Origin: JANQHS01 sp965227315
GTDB lineage: Bacteria; Bacteroidota; Bacteroidia; Cytophagales; CCMP332
DNA: 64,000 nucleotides
Assembly: GCA_965227315.1 (NCBI GenBank)
Contig: OZ245737.1
Coordinates: 1,364,001 to 1,428,000, forward strand
Direction: 5' to 3'
The notes beneath the pieces were generated by a model, which was not told the origin of the DNA, did not search any database, and saw only the letters and a program-made list of their open reading frames with translations. Position numbers and translations under genes: made by a program. Below, piece by piece: positions 32,267-41,021 of the stretch. Position 1 is the first letter of the stretch. Each line of letters begins with the position of its first letter.

Positions 32267-33541
32267 CTAAAAGTCAGCTAACTCACCAGCCTGACCAGCC
32301 CAGGTCCAGCTAGCGAACGGAGCCTTATCAGCACCTGTTCCAGCGGCAGTTACTATAGAAGCATCTGGTGGAATAGTTGTGAAAGCGTCTCCAGCGGTTG
32401 ATTTATCAGCGTAAATGTCAGCAACAGTCAGGTTTCCAGCTGTAAGGTGGCTGGTATTGATCTCATGAGTTGAAAATGAAGTTGTACCTGCCTTGTAAGC
32501 AGCTGAAGTTTCATCATCATCCAACTCGAAATCTGAATCCTCTGAGCCGTTGAACATGTAGATATTGTTGAGGATTGCAAGGCAGCCATCCCTTAGGTCG
32601 GCATACTCACCACCATCAACTCCGTCATCGTTCCAAAGTTTCAAAGATCCGTTTTGAAGCGTATAAGTTCCGGTCTTGCTTCCTTCTGGGCCGTCAAGCT
32701 CCATCATGTGATCAGTCTCGCTTCCAGCAATTCCGATGAAGTTGTTGATGGTTCCTGAATAAGCCTGATCCATATCGAATTGATCATCTCCAACATTCCA
32801 AACAAGGATATTAGAAGCTGATACAGTTCCACCGAAACACTCTATACCGTCATCCTGATTTGCAACGATCTCAACATTAGAAATGCTTGTTCCTGTACCT
32901 ACACCACCAAGGGTAAGTCCGTTGATCTCGTTACCTTCTCCGATGTTAGATCCACCATGACGAATCGATACATATTGGAAAACTCCGGAATTGTCAGCAG
33001 GATCGGTTCCACCGTAACGTCCGTTAGGATCAGAAGCAGGAATTCCTTCGATCTGCTCGAAGTCAGCATTACTCGCTACTGAAATAGGCGCATAACCCAG
33101 GATAAGTACACCACCCCACAAGCCATTAAGGTCATTGTCAAGGTTTGGACTTCTGTAATCTCCATCAGCAATTTGCTCTTTGGTGATCTCATCAGCTATA
33201 GAGGTGAAAATGATCGGGCAATTAGCTTCTCCCATTGCCATGATCTTGGCTCCCTGAGCAACCACAAGAGCAGAGGCGTTAGCACCGGACCCGGCCTCAC
33301 CTTTGATCAGGGTTCCACATTCAATAGTAAGAGTCGCTCCGGCTTCAACAGCAATCCTTTTGGTAAGGACATAAACCTTGTTGCTTGACCAAGTCACATC
33401 GCTGGTAATGTTGTCGGTTATCTGAACTTCATCAGATGGATTAGGATTGTTATTACCATCATCATCATCGTCACTACAACCGGTAAAGGATAGGGCGGCA
33501 CCTAGAAATGCTCCCCACAATAGTAAGTTTAACTTCTTCAT
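32267..33541 (-). CDS. Surface or periplasmic beta-helix-like lipoprotein, partner of the TonB receptor
   Basis: 424-residue lipoprotein: signal and lipobox end at Cys22 (LSFTGCSDDDDDGNNN), and the poly-Asp stretch after the Cys resembles the acidic signals that send Bacteroidota lipoproteins to the cell surface. The body contains YVLTKRIAVEAGATLTIECGT, ALVVAQGAKIMAMG, then GTSISNVEIVANQDDGIECFGG and similar short turns, which suggests a right-handed parallel beta-helix. No enzyme motif is seen. The gene precedes the TonB receptor, and such lipoprotein/receptor pairs recur in this phylum; shared substrate handling is inferred. Confidence 0.78.
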   Translation of the reverse strand: MKKLNLLLWGAFLGAALSFTGCSDDDDDGNNNPNPSDEVQITDNITSDVTWSSNKVYVLTKRIAVEAGATLTIECGTLIKGEAGSGANASALVVAQGAKIMAMGEANCPIIFTSIADEITKEQIADGDYRSPNLDNDLNGLWGGVLILGYAPISVASNADFEQIEGIPASDPNGRYGGTDPADNSGVFQYVSIRHGGSNIGEGNEINGLTLGGVGTGTSISNVEIVANQDDGIECFGGTVSASNILVWNVGDDQFDMDQAYSGTINNFIGIAGSETDHMMELDGPEGSKTGTYTLQNGSLKLWNDDGVDGGEYADLRDGCLAILNNIYMFNGSEDSDFELDDDETSAAYKAGTTSFSTHEINTSHLTAGNLTVADIYADKSTAGDAFTTIPPDASIVTAAGTGADKAPFASWTWAGQAGELADF

Positions 33542-33606
33542 GGAAATTGTTTTTAAAAAATTTTCTGCAAATCAGTCACTTAAGGGTTTTGTACACTTCT
33601 AGAGAA

Positions 33607-33705
33607 GGTTAACAATCTGTTAAGTATTCTATCGGGTGATATTGTCGAAGTAACACTGAATTAACATTCTTAACCCTTGATTAATATTTCCGATTTACTT
33701 AACCC
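33607..33705. promoter_or_regulatory. Cluster of TTAAC repeats upstream of the lipoprotein gene
   Basis: The plus strand has TTAACA at 33609, TTAAGT at 33620, a GTAACA at 33650, TTAACA at 33661, TTAACC at 33670, TTAATA at 33681 and TTAACC at 33699. Three neighbouring pairs are exactly 11 bases apart. The cluster lies 66-164 bases before the lipoprotein start and 120 or more before the divergent prenyltransferase. Eleven-base direct repeats are the form of PhoB/PhoP-type operator sites; the regulator here is not known. Confidence 0.4.
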
Positions 33706-33824
33706 TTTTACTGCATTAAATCGAGATGGCATATAAAGAATTTTGCTCCGTTTTTTCGGAAATTAGGAAGGTGTTAACCAAGTATTAAATCCCCTCAAAC
33801 TTGAAATCCTCATAAATTGCATCC

Positions 33825-34682
33825 ATGCGGGTATTAGGTGTATGGTTTCATGTACTAAGATCAATACGAATCAACAATTTGATCCTTCTGGGGCTGGGAC
33901 AATTCTTTACCTGGTACTTCTTGATCGGAACTCCCCAGGCGATCGAGGAACTCCTTGATTCTAATATCATCATCCTGATCCTTTCTACGGCTTTGGTCGC
34001 AGCAGGGGGTTATCTGATCAATGATTATCACGATATAAAGATCGATTTGATCAACAAGCCCGAAGAGGTCATCATTGGAAACAAGATCACCAAGAAAACC
34101 GCCCTGGTCTTTTACTGGATTTTCACCGGCATGGGAATCGCACTGGTTGCATTGGCCTCGTTGCGTTTGGTTGCCGTCAATATACTTGCTTCGGTTCTCC
34201 TTTGGTTTTATTCCACCAATTTCAAGCGTCATCCCTACTGGGGAAATTTGATCGTTTCCTTCCTTGGATCCCTTTCGATCATCATGCTTCCATTGCAGTA
34301 TGGCTGGAATTATCCCATTGTCTTTTGGTATGCCGGACTCACCTTTAGCATGATGATGTTCCGGGAGATCATCAAGGACCTCCAGGACATTGAGGGCGAT
34401 GAAAAAGAGGGTTATCGGACCATTCCAATTGCATATGGCCTACCATACACCAAAACGGTCCTGATGATCATTGGTGCCTCGATCATTCTACAACTGATGG
34501 CCTTTGGCATATACCTTGAAAGCCTGTCTATCTGGATCGTTTTTGGACTCATTTCGGCCACAGTACTTTATTCGATGATCACCCTGCCAAGGGCTGACAC
34601 AAAAAAAGAATTCGGCAGGCTGAGTTTTATATCCAAATTGGTTTTCGCCGCAGGAATTATTTCAATAATTTTCCTCGGATGA
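33825..34682 (+). CDS. UbiA-family prenyltransferase, GGGP synthase-pathway type
   Basis: 285-residue membrane prenyltransferase with about nine helices. First Asp motif NDYHDIKIDLINKPEE (about 66-81) and second motif REIIKDLQDIEGDEKEGYRTIP (about 180-201) are both complete. This sequence style is the Bacteroidota group usually annotated geranylgeranylglycerol-phosphate geranylgeranyltransferase; the true substrate in bacteria is unsettled, with quinone or heme side-chain work as other options. It overlaps purN by 4 bases, and its divergent neighbour is the lipoprotein gene. The 283-base gap before it holds the TTAAC repeats. Confidence 0.82.
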   Translation: MRVLGVWFHVLRSIRINNLILLGLGQFFTWYFLIGTPQAIEELLDSNIIILILSTALVAAGGYLINDYHDIKIDLINKPEEVIIGNKITKKTALVFYWIFTGMGIALVALASLRLVAVNILASVLLWFYSTNFKRHPYWGNLIVSFLGSLSIIMLPLQYGWNYPIVFWYAGLTFSMMMFREIIKDLQDIEGDEKEGYRTIPIAYGLPYTKTVLMIIGASIILQLMAFGIYLESLSIWIVFGLISATVLYSMITLPRADTKKEFGRLSFISKLVFAAGIISIIFLG

Positions 34683-35278
34683 GAGAATTAGGTGACCCGG
34701 TCAATATGGCCATATTTGCCTCCGGGTCAGGTACCAACGCAGAAAACATCATTCATTTTTTTAAGGAAGACACTGAGGTGAAGGTCCGCCTGATCATCAC
34801 AAACAAAAAAAACGCCGGTGTGATCGAACGTGCTGAGCGCCTCTCTGTTCCAATAGAGATCATTGGAAAAGATCAATTCATGGATAAAGAGCACATGGTC
34901 ACATTGCTATCCGGGCATGAGGTAGATTTTATAATCCTGGCTGGTTTCCTGCTGCTTATCCCGGAATTCCTCATCGATATTTTTCCCGATCGCATCATCA
35001 ATATTCACCCTGCTCTTTTACCCAAGTACGGGGGCAAGGGAATGTACGGTTCCTTTGTACACGAGGCGGTGATCCGCAACAATGAAGCTGAATCAGGGAT
35101 CACCATACATTATGTCAATTCAGAATACGATGAAGGTAAGATCATCGCTCAATATAAGTTGTCTGTAGATCCTTCCTGGGATGCCGAAAGGCTTCAGGAG
35201 GAGGTTCATAAACTGGAATATCGGCACCTACCACAAGTAATTAAAGACACCATTAAAGAACAGTTTCCCCATGTCTGA
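34679..35278 (+). CDS. purN: Phosphoribosylglycinamide formyltransferase (GART)
   Basis: Adds a formyl group from 10-formyl-tetrahydrofolate to GAR, third step of purine synthesis. The 199 residues contain FASGSGTNAENII near the start (phosphate loop), the AGFLLLIPEFLIDIFPDRIINIHPALLPKYGGKGMYG region with the catalytic Asn-His, and GITIHYVNSEYDEGKII with the catalytic Asp. Length fits E. coli PurN. It overlaps the preceding UbiA gene by 4 bases and purH by 8 bases, so the three genes form one unit. Confidence 0.96.
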   Translation: MRELGDPVNMAIFASGSGTNAENIIHFFKEDTEVKVRLIITNKKNAGVIERAERLSVPIEIIGKDQFMDKEHMVTLLSGHEVDFIILAGFLLLIPEFLIDIFPDRIINIHPALLPKYGGKGMYGSFVHEAVIRNNEAESGITIHYVNSEYDEGKIIAQYKLSVDPSWDAERLQEEVHKLEYRHLPQVIKDTIKEQFPHV

Positions 35279-36794
35279 AAAGCAAATCAACTCAGCACTA
35301 ATCTCTGTTTTCCATAAAGATGGATTGGACGAGATCGTCGCACAGCTGAAATCCCTAAATGTAAAATTCTATTCCACGGGAGGAACCCAAAGCTTTTTGG
35401 AATCCAAGGGTTGCGAGGTGACTCCTGTAGAGGATCTGACTTCTTATCCTTCGGTGTTTGGCGGAAGGGTAAAAACCCTTCATCCCGCCATTTTTGGTGG
35501 CATCCTCTATCGCAGGGAAAATTCAGAGGATGTGAGCCAGGCCGAGGAATACAATATCCCTCCTATAGACCTGGTCATCGTTGATCTCTACCCTTTTGAG
35601 GCTACACTGGCTCAAAGCGATGAAGAAACCGAGATCATCGAAAAGATCGATATCGGAGGGATCTCCTTGATCAGGGCAGCGGCAAAAAACTACCGCGATG
35701 TTTTGGTGGTCGCTTCAAAGGACGATTACCAGGATCTTCGGGAACTCTTGGAGACCAAAAAAGGGAAATCCGATCTCGAGGACAGGAAAAGATTTGCAAG
35801 AAATTCCTTTGAGGTTTCATCTCATTATGATGCTAAGATTGCCGGTTTTTTTAACCAAGATTTTCAGGATCCGCTTTTGAGAGTTAGCGAGACCAGTTCA
35901 AAAAGTCTTCGTTACGGTGAAAACCCGCATCAACGTGGGATCTTCTATGGAGAATTCGATGAGCTCTTTGAACAGCTTCATGGAAAAGCGATCTCTTACA
36001 ACAATCTGGTGGACATTGACGGTGCTGTCGGTTTGATCGAAGAATTCGAAGAAACAGCCTGCGCCATCATCAAACACACCAATGCTTGCGGAATGGCCAA
36101 GGGTAATACCATTTTGGAGGCATATGAAAGAGCATTGGCTGGAGATCCGGTTTCGGCTTTCGGCGGAATCATCGCCTGCAACAGAACTCTTGATAGATCT
36201 TGCGCGGAGAAAATGAATGAGTTGTTCTTTGAAGTGGTCATTGCTCCCGGCTACGATGCGGATGCGCTTGAGATCCTCAAAAGCAAGAAAAACAGGATCA
36301 TTCTAGTGAAAAAAGGAATGGTACCGGACCAGGGGTTGATCAAAACCACCCTCAATGGCGTATTGTGGATGGAAAAAGACACAAAAACCGAAGACATTGC
36401 AGACCTGGAAGATGTCACAAAAAGGAAGGCAACCGAAGGAGAAAAGGAATCCCTGGTGTTCGCAAACATCATTGCCAAACACACCAAATCGAATGTGATC
36501 GTCATCGCTAAGGATGGTCAGCTTCTGGGAAGCGGTGTTGGTCAGACTTCCAGAGTTGATGCAGCAAACCAGGCGATTGAAAAAGCTAAGAGGTTCGGGT
36601 TCGACTTAAATGGTGCTGCAATGGCTTCAGATGCATTTTTCCCCTTTCCGGATTGTGTCGAAATTGCCGATAAGGCGGGAATTACCGCTGTGATTCAGCC
36701 AGGGGGTTCGATCCGGGATAAGGATTCCATCGAATATTGTGATAAACATAATATGGCAATGGTATTTACAGGCGCAAGGCATTTCAAACATTGA
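35271..36794 (+). CDS. purH: Bifunctional AICAR transformylase / IMP cyclohydrolase
   Basis: Last two steps of de novo IMP synthesis. The 507 residues contain an IMP cyclohydrolase domain (about 1-190; ALISVFHKDGLDEI, FYSTGGTQ, RVKTLHPAIFGGIL) and an AICAR transformylase domain (about 200-507; LRYGENPHQ, IKHTNACGMA, DPVSAFGGIIACN, and AMASDAFFPFPD with the GITAVIQPGGSIRD end). Catalytic Lys-His of IKHTNACG is present. It follows purN with an 8-base overlap. A promoter-like TAnnTTTG box just downstream starts the mre operon. Confidence 0.97.
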   Translation: MSEKQINSALISVFHKDGLDEIVAQLKSLNVKFYSTGGTQSFLESKGCEVTPVEDLTSYPSVFGGRVKTLHPAIFGGILYRRENSEDVSQAEEYNIPPIDLVIVDLYPFEATLAQSDEETEIIEKIDIGGISLIRAAAKNYRDVLVVASKDDYQDLRELLETKKGKSDLEDRKRFARNSFEVSSHYDAKIAGFFNQDFQDPLLRVSETSSKSLRYGENPHQRGIFYGEFDELFEQLHGKAISYNNLVDIDGAVGLIEEFEETACAIIKHTNACGMAKGNTILEAYERALAGDPVSAFGGIIACNRTLDRSCAEKMNELFFEVVIAPGYDADALEILKSKKNRIILVKKGMVPDQGLIKTTLNGVLWMEKDTKTEDIADLEDVTKRKATEGEKESLVFANIIAKHTKSNVIVIAKDGQLLGSGVGQTSRVDAANQAIEKAKRFGFDLNGAAMASDAFFPFPDCVEIADKAGITAVIQPGGSIRDKDSIEYCDKHNMAMVFTGARHFKH

Positions 36795-36796
36795 AT

Positions 36797-36804
36797 TATA
36801 TTTG
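36797..36804 (+). promoter_or_regulatory. Putative -7 box of the mreBCD-mrdA-rodA operon
   Basis: TATATTTG, an exact TAnnTTTG match, begins three bases after the purH stop and 54 bases before the mreB ATG, in the only real gap (56 bases) of this run of plus-strand genes. Predicted transcript start is near 36811. No good -33 TTG is visible. Confidence 0.5.
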
Positions 36805-36850
36805 CGCTTTGATCCTCCAGGGCCATTTCTGGGACTTCTTATTATAATTT

Positions 36851-37876
36851 ATGGGTTGGTTTGATTTTTTAACTAGCGATATTGCCATTGACCTTGGCAC
36901 CGCAAATACTTTGATCATTCACAAAGAGAAAATCGTTGTGGATGAACCTTCCATTATTGCCATCGACAAGACCAATGGCAAGGTTTTGGCCATAGGAAGG
37001 GAGGCCATGCAAATGCATGAGAAGACCCATGAAAACATCAAGACCATCAGGCCCTTGAAGGATGGAGTAATTGCCGATTTCGATGCAGCGGAAAAAATGA
37101 TCCGCGGTATGATCAAAATGATAGATCAGGGGAATCGGGTTTTCAGGCCAAGTCACAGAATGGTGATCTGTATACCTTCGGGGATTACCGAAGTAGAGAA
37201 AAGAGCGGTACGTGACTCCGCTGAACATGCGAACGCCAAAGAGGTTTATATGATCCATGAACCCATTGCCGCAGCATTGGGAATCGGAATCGATATCGAA
37301 CAGCCTGTAGGTTCAATGGTGGTGGATATCGGTGGTGGAACAACCGAAATTGCCGTGATCGCACTCTCAGGGATCGTTTGTGACCAATCCATCAGAACTG
37401 CAGGAGATACTTTCAATAAGGATATCCTTGATTATATGAGAAGGCAACACAATCTTTTGATCGGGGAAAGGTCCGCAGAGAAAGTGAAAATCGAAGTTGG
37501 AGCCGCCCTCACCGAATTGGACGATGATCCGCCTGACTATGAGATCCGGGGTCGTGACCTGATGACGGGGATTCCCAAGGTCATCAAGGTTTCCTATTCC
37601 GAAATCGCATTTGCCCTGGATAAAAGCATCAGCAAAATTGAAGAATCGGTACTGAAAGCTCTGGAGATCTCTCCTCCCGAGTTATCCGCGGACATTTACG
37701 ACAATGGTATTCATCTGACAGGGGGAGGTGCTCTTCTGAGAGGTCTGGACAAAAGGTTATCCATGAAGACCAAACTTCCCGTTCATATTGCCGATGATCC
37801 GTTGAGAGCCGTGGTCAGGGGGACCGGCTTATCCTTAAATTATCTTGACAGATATAAGGCTGTTTTGATGCGTTGA
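36851..37876 (+). CDS. mreB: Rod shape-determining protein MreB (bacterial actin)
   Basis: Actin-like filament protein that steers lateral wall synthesis under the membrane. The 341 residues are standard. Nucleotide-binding motifs: IDLGTANTLI (about 13-22), VVDIGGGTTEIAVI (about 157-170), and LTGGGALLRGLDK (about 288-300). The amphipathic N-terminus (MGWFDFLTSD) fits membrane binding. First gene of mreB-mreC-mreD-mrdA-rodA, whose products form the Rod elongation machine. Confidence 0.98.
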   Translation: MGWFDFLTSDIAIDLGTANTLIIHKEKIVVDEPSIIAIDKTNGKVLAIGREAMQMHEKTHENIKTIRPLKDGVIADFDAAEKMIRGMIKMIDQGNRVFRPSHRMVICIPSGITEVEKRAVRDSAEHANAKEVYMIHEPIAAALGIGIDIEQPVGSMVVDIGGGTTEIAVIALSGIVCDQSIRTAGDTFNKDILDYMRRQHNLLIGERSAEKVKIEVGAALTELDDDPPDYEIRGRDLMTGIPKVIKVSYSEIAFALDKSISKIEESVLKALEISPPELSADIYDNGIHLTGGGALLRGLDKRLSMKTKLPVHIADDPLRAVVRGTGLSLNYLDRYKAVLMR

Positions 37877-37882
37877 TAAGGC

Positions 37883-38710
37883 ATGAATAAGCTGTTTCTA
37901 TTCTTTTCCAGAAACAGGGTTCTGTTTGCCTTTATCCTCCTTGAGATATGTTCCTTTTGGCTGGTCGTCAACAAGAACTCCTATCAGAATGCCTCCTTTT
38001 TCCTGGTCAGCATAGAATGGTCAGGTCGGGTTGAAAATGTAAAAAACTCCATTCTGCAGACCCTTTCTCTCAAGGATCAGAATGAAAAGTTGATGAAGGA
38101 AAACGCCAGGCTAAAGGAGTCCCTTCAAAATCTTCAACCTAAAATGGGGGTCAGGTCCGACCTTCCACCCGAAGTATTGAACAGGTATTATTATGTGCCG
38201 GCAGAGGTGATCAACCAAACCACGGAAAGAATGAGTAACTATCTGACCCTGAACAAAGGAAGAAAGGATGGGATCTCAGAAAATATGGGGATCATTTCCT
38301 CTTCAGGAGTCGTTGGCAAAGTGATCAATGCGTCTTCAAATTTCTCCTTGGCACAAAGCATTTTAAACCCCAGCTTTTACATCGCCTCGAAGCTTTCAAG
38401 GACGGGAATCCAAGGCTCAGCCAAATGGGACGGACAAAACATCTATAAATCCAAGCTGCTCTACGTGCCCATGAACCTCGATGTACGTGTTGGGGACTCG
38501 ATCGTTACCTCCGGATTCAATTCGGTATTTCCGGCCGGAGTTCCCGTTGGAATTGTCAGCAATGTAAATGTTCTGGAGGGTGATGCATTTCTTGACATCA
38601 CCTTTATTCTCTTTCATGATTTTAAGAAGACCAATGCGGTATACAGTGTAGGAGATCGTTTGAAAGTAGAGAAGGATACATTGGAACAAATAATTGTGGG
38701 AGAGGAATGA
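37883..38710 (+). CDS. mreC: Rod shape-determining protein MreC
   Basis: Periplasmic scaffold that activates PBP2-RodA. The 275 residues contain one membrane span (about 12-28), a coiled coil (about 55-90, LSLKDQNEKLMKENARLKESLQ in part) and a paired beta-barrel domain (about 105-255) with ISSSGVVGKVINASSNFSLAQSIL and VRVGDSIVTSGFNSVFPAGVPVG, the usual MreC signatures. It begins 6 bases after mreB and overlaps mreD by 4 bases. Confidence 0.95.
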   Translation: MNKLFLFFSRNRVLFAFILLEICSFWLVVNKNSYQNASFFLVSIEWSGRVENVKNSILQTLSLKDQNEKLMKENARLKESLQNLQPKMGVRSDLPPEVLNRYYYVPAEVINQTTERMSNYLTLNKGRKDGISENMGIISSSGVVGKVINASSNFSLAQSILNPSFYIASKLSRTGIQGSAKWDGQNIYKSKLLYVPMNLDVRVGDSIVTSGFNSVFPAGVPVGIVSNVNVLEGDAFLDITFILFHDFKKTNAVYSVGDRLKVEKDTLEQIIVGEE

Positions 38711-39219
38711 AAGCATCACTATTTGCCTTGTCGGTCAGGTTTGTCCTGATCCTGATGATCCAAATATTCTTTTTCAAGGATATTGCCATCGCAGGAACCA
38801 CAAGCGGGTTTATCTATGTTTGGTTTTTATTGACTTTGCCCATTGACCTGGCACCCATGACCGGGTTATTTCTGGGTTTTTTTTCAGGATTGGCTGTAGA
38901 TTTTTTTATGCAAACCCCGGGAATACATGCAGGAGCCTCGACCCTACTCATGGCCCTCAGGCCAAGCCTCTTGAAGGCACTCACTCCAAGGGGAGGTTAT
39001 GATCCGAACCAACAGCCCACTTTCTTCTTCTTTGGCTGGCCCTGGTACCTCATACTCAGCATATCCCTGATCCTGGTACATCACCTGCTCGCATTCTCGC
39101 TGGAGATCTTTTCTATGGAGTTCTCAGGTCTTATCGCCATAAAAACACTCACCAGCACCCTTTTCACCTGGGTCTGCGTGACAACAGTAATACTACTTAC
39201 AGGCATGCCAAGAAGATGA
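38707..39219 (+). CDS. mreD: Rod shape-determining membrane protein MreD
   Basis: Small polytopic member of the Rod complex. The 170 residues form about five to six hydrophobic spans. GLFLGFFSGLAVDFFMQTPGIHAGASTLLM (about 52-82, here in pieces) is the MreD-like glycine-rich segment. MreD is weakly conserved in sequence; position between mreC and mrdA, with 4-base overlaps on both sides, settles the call. Confidence 0.88.
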   Translation: MKASLFALSVRFVLILMIQIFFFKDIAIAGTTSGFIYVWFLLTLPIDLAPMTGLFLGFFSGLAVDFFMQTPGIHAGASTLLMALRPSLLKALTPRGGYDPNQQPTFFFFGWPWYLILSISLILVHHLLAFSLEIFSMEFSGLIAIKTLTSTLFTWVCVTTVILLTGMPRR

Positions 39220-41021
39220 GCGATAACAGGAAATATTTCTTTTTTGCTCTGACCCTTCTCACGGGTCTTGTTTTCATAGCAAGGCTATCAATACTTCAGG
39301 TTTTCGATTCCACATACAGGTCTGAGGCCGAAAACAATATCATCCAACGGAACATTGAATTTCCCTTCCGTGGTTTGATAAAGGACAGAAAGGGAAAAAT
39401 ACTGGTCGAAAATATGCCCTCCTATACCATTCAGGTGGTTCCCGGTCAACTCAAAAAGGGACAAGACCAGAACCTGATGAAATGGCTGGAGCTTGACGAA
39501 AAGGACTACAATGAAAAGATCCAAAAGGCAAGATCATTTTCCTATTATAAGGCCAGCGATTTTGCTCCGTTGCTTCCTCAGGATGAATTCTCGAGAATCC
39601 AAGACCACCTTGTCGACTTCGAAGGGTTGAGAGTGAAACCCATACTGCGCCGATCCTATCCCCATCACAGCCTATCAGGTGCCCTGGGTTATGTAGCAGA
39701 AATTGACAAAGAAAGATTGACCAAGGACAAGGGCCAGGGTTATCGCCAGGGCGATATGGTCGGGATCAGTGGATTGGAATTGGAATATGAGGATATTCTC
39801 TTCGGCAAAAAAGGAGTCAAGTACGAAATGGTCAATGTGAAAGGTGAAGTGCAGGGTTCGTTCAAAGATTATGAATTTGATACGGTTGCATATCCGGGCC
39901 ATGACATCAGCATATCAGTCGATCTTGAGCTTCAACAATATGCAGAGTATCTTATGCAAGGCAGAAGGGGATCTGTCGTAGCGCTTGAACCATCTTCCGG
40001 GGAGATACTGACCTTCGTTTCGGCTCCATATTATGACCCGAATCTTCTGACGGGAAGGGACCTCGGAGCAAATTTTGTTTCGTTAACACAGGACACGACC
40101 AAGCCCCTGTTCAACAGGCCCCTGATGGCCGCTTATCCACCCGGTTCGATCTTTAAAATGGTCCAGGCCCTTGTTGCCATGCAAACCGGCGTGATCACTC
40201 CTGCCACCCGGATCAGGTGTAACAGAAATATTATTGCCTGCCATGGTGCTCATACCTATGAAGATCTGCAAGGTGCTATCCAGTACAGTTGTAATCCTTA
40301 TTTCAGACAGGTTTTGAGGTATGTTCTCAATCAAAATGTATCTGAAAACACCTATGAAGATACCAGAATAGGCTTTGAAAGCTGGTATGAGAAGATACGA
40401 TCCTTCGGTTTTGGTGAGCCCCTTGGCATTGATCTTCCCAATGAAAAGGGGGGATATATACCACCTTCATCCTATTACGACAAGATCTATGGTAGAAACC
40501 GTTGGAAATTCTCCACTATATATTCCCTGGCTATTGGACAGGGAGAAATACTCGTTGTACCTATCCAAATGGCCAATCTTGCAGCGATTATTGGTAATCG
40601 TGGACATTATTATCGCCCGCATTTTATCAAAGCAGTTGATGGCAGCGAGGAAATGTTCCCTCCCGAATACCGTGAAAAACAAGTCACCGCTGTGGATTCT
40701 GGTTATTTCCAGGTAGTTGTGGATGCAATGGAAAAGGTTGTGGAATCCGGGACGGGATTCCGAGGAGCGGTTCCGGGGCATGCGGTATGTGGAAAAACCG
40801 GCACAGCTGAAAACCCTCATGGCGAAGATCACTCGGTATTTATTGCCTTCGCCCCGAAGGACGATCCGCAGATCGCCATTTCGGTGTATGTGGAGAATTC
40901 AGGTCAGGGAGCAAGGGCTGCAGCCGGGATTGCCGGACTCGTCATGGAGAAATATCTCAACGGTGAGATTACGCGACAGTACCTCGAGGATTACATCATG
41001 AAAGGAGATTTTATCTATTGA
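39216..41021 (+). CDS. mrdA: Penicillin-binding protein 2 (elongasome transpeptidase)
   Basis: Class B PBP that cross-links new wall strands with RodA. The 601 residues contain an N-terminal membrane anchor (about 7-25), a dimerisation/pedestal domain with PFRGLIKDRKGKIL and LGYVAEI, then a transpeptidase domain with SxxK Ser311-Lys314 (PPGSIFKM), SCN in IQYSCNPYF, and KTG at 527-529 (CGKTGTAENPHG). All catalytic motifs are intact. It overlaps mreD by 4 bases and rodA by 4 bases. Confidence 0.96.
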   Translation: MSDNRKYFFFALTLLTGLVFIARLSILQVFDSTYRSEAENNIIQRNIEFPFRGLIKDRKGKILVENMPSYTIQVVPGQLKKGQDQNLMKWLELDEKDYNEKIQKARSFSYYKASDFAPLLPQDEFSRIQDHLVDFEGLRVKPILRRSYPHHSLSGALGYVAEIDKERLTKDKGQGYRQGDMVGISGLELEYEDILFGKKGVKYEMVNVKGEVQGSFKDYEFDTVAYPGHDISISVDLELQQYAEYLMQGRRGSVVALEPSSGEILTFVSAPYYDPNLLTGRDLGANFVSLTQDTTKPLFNRPLMAAYPPGSIFKMVQALVAMQTGVITPATRIRCNRNIIACHGAHTYEDLQGAIQYSCNPYFRQVLRYVLNQNVSENTYEDTRIGFESWYEKIRSFGFGEPLGIDLPNEKGGYIPPSSYYDKIYGRNRWKFSTIYSLAIGQGEILVVPIQMANLAAIIGNRGHYYRPHFIKAVDGSEEMFPPEYREKQVTAVDSGYFQVVVDAMEKVVESGTGFRGAVPGHAVCGKTGTAENPHGEDHSVFIAFAPKDDPQIAISVYVENSGQGARAAAGIAGLVMEKYLNGEITRQYLEDYIMKGDFIY

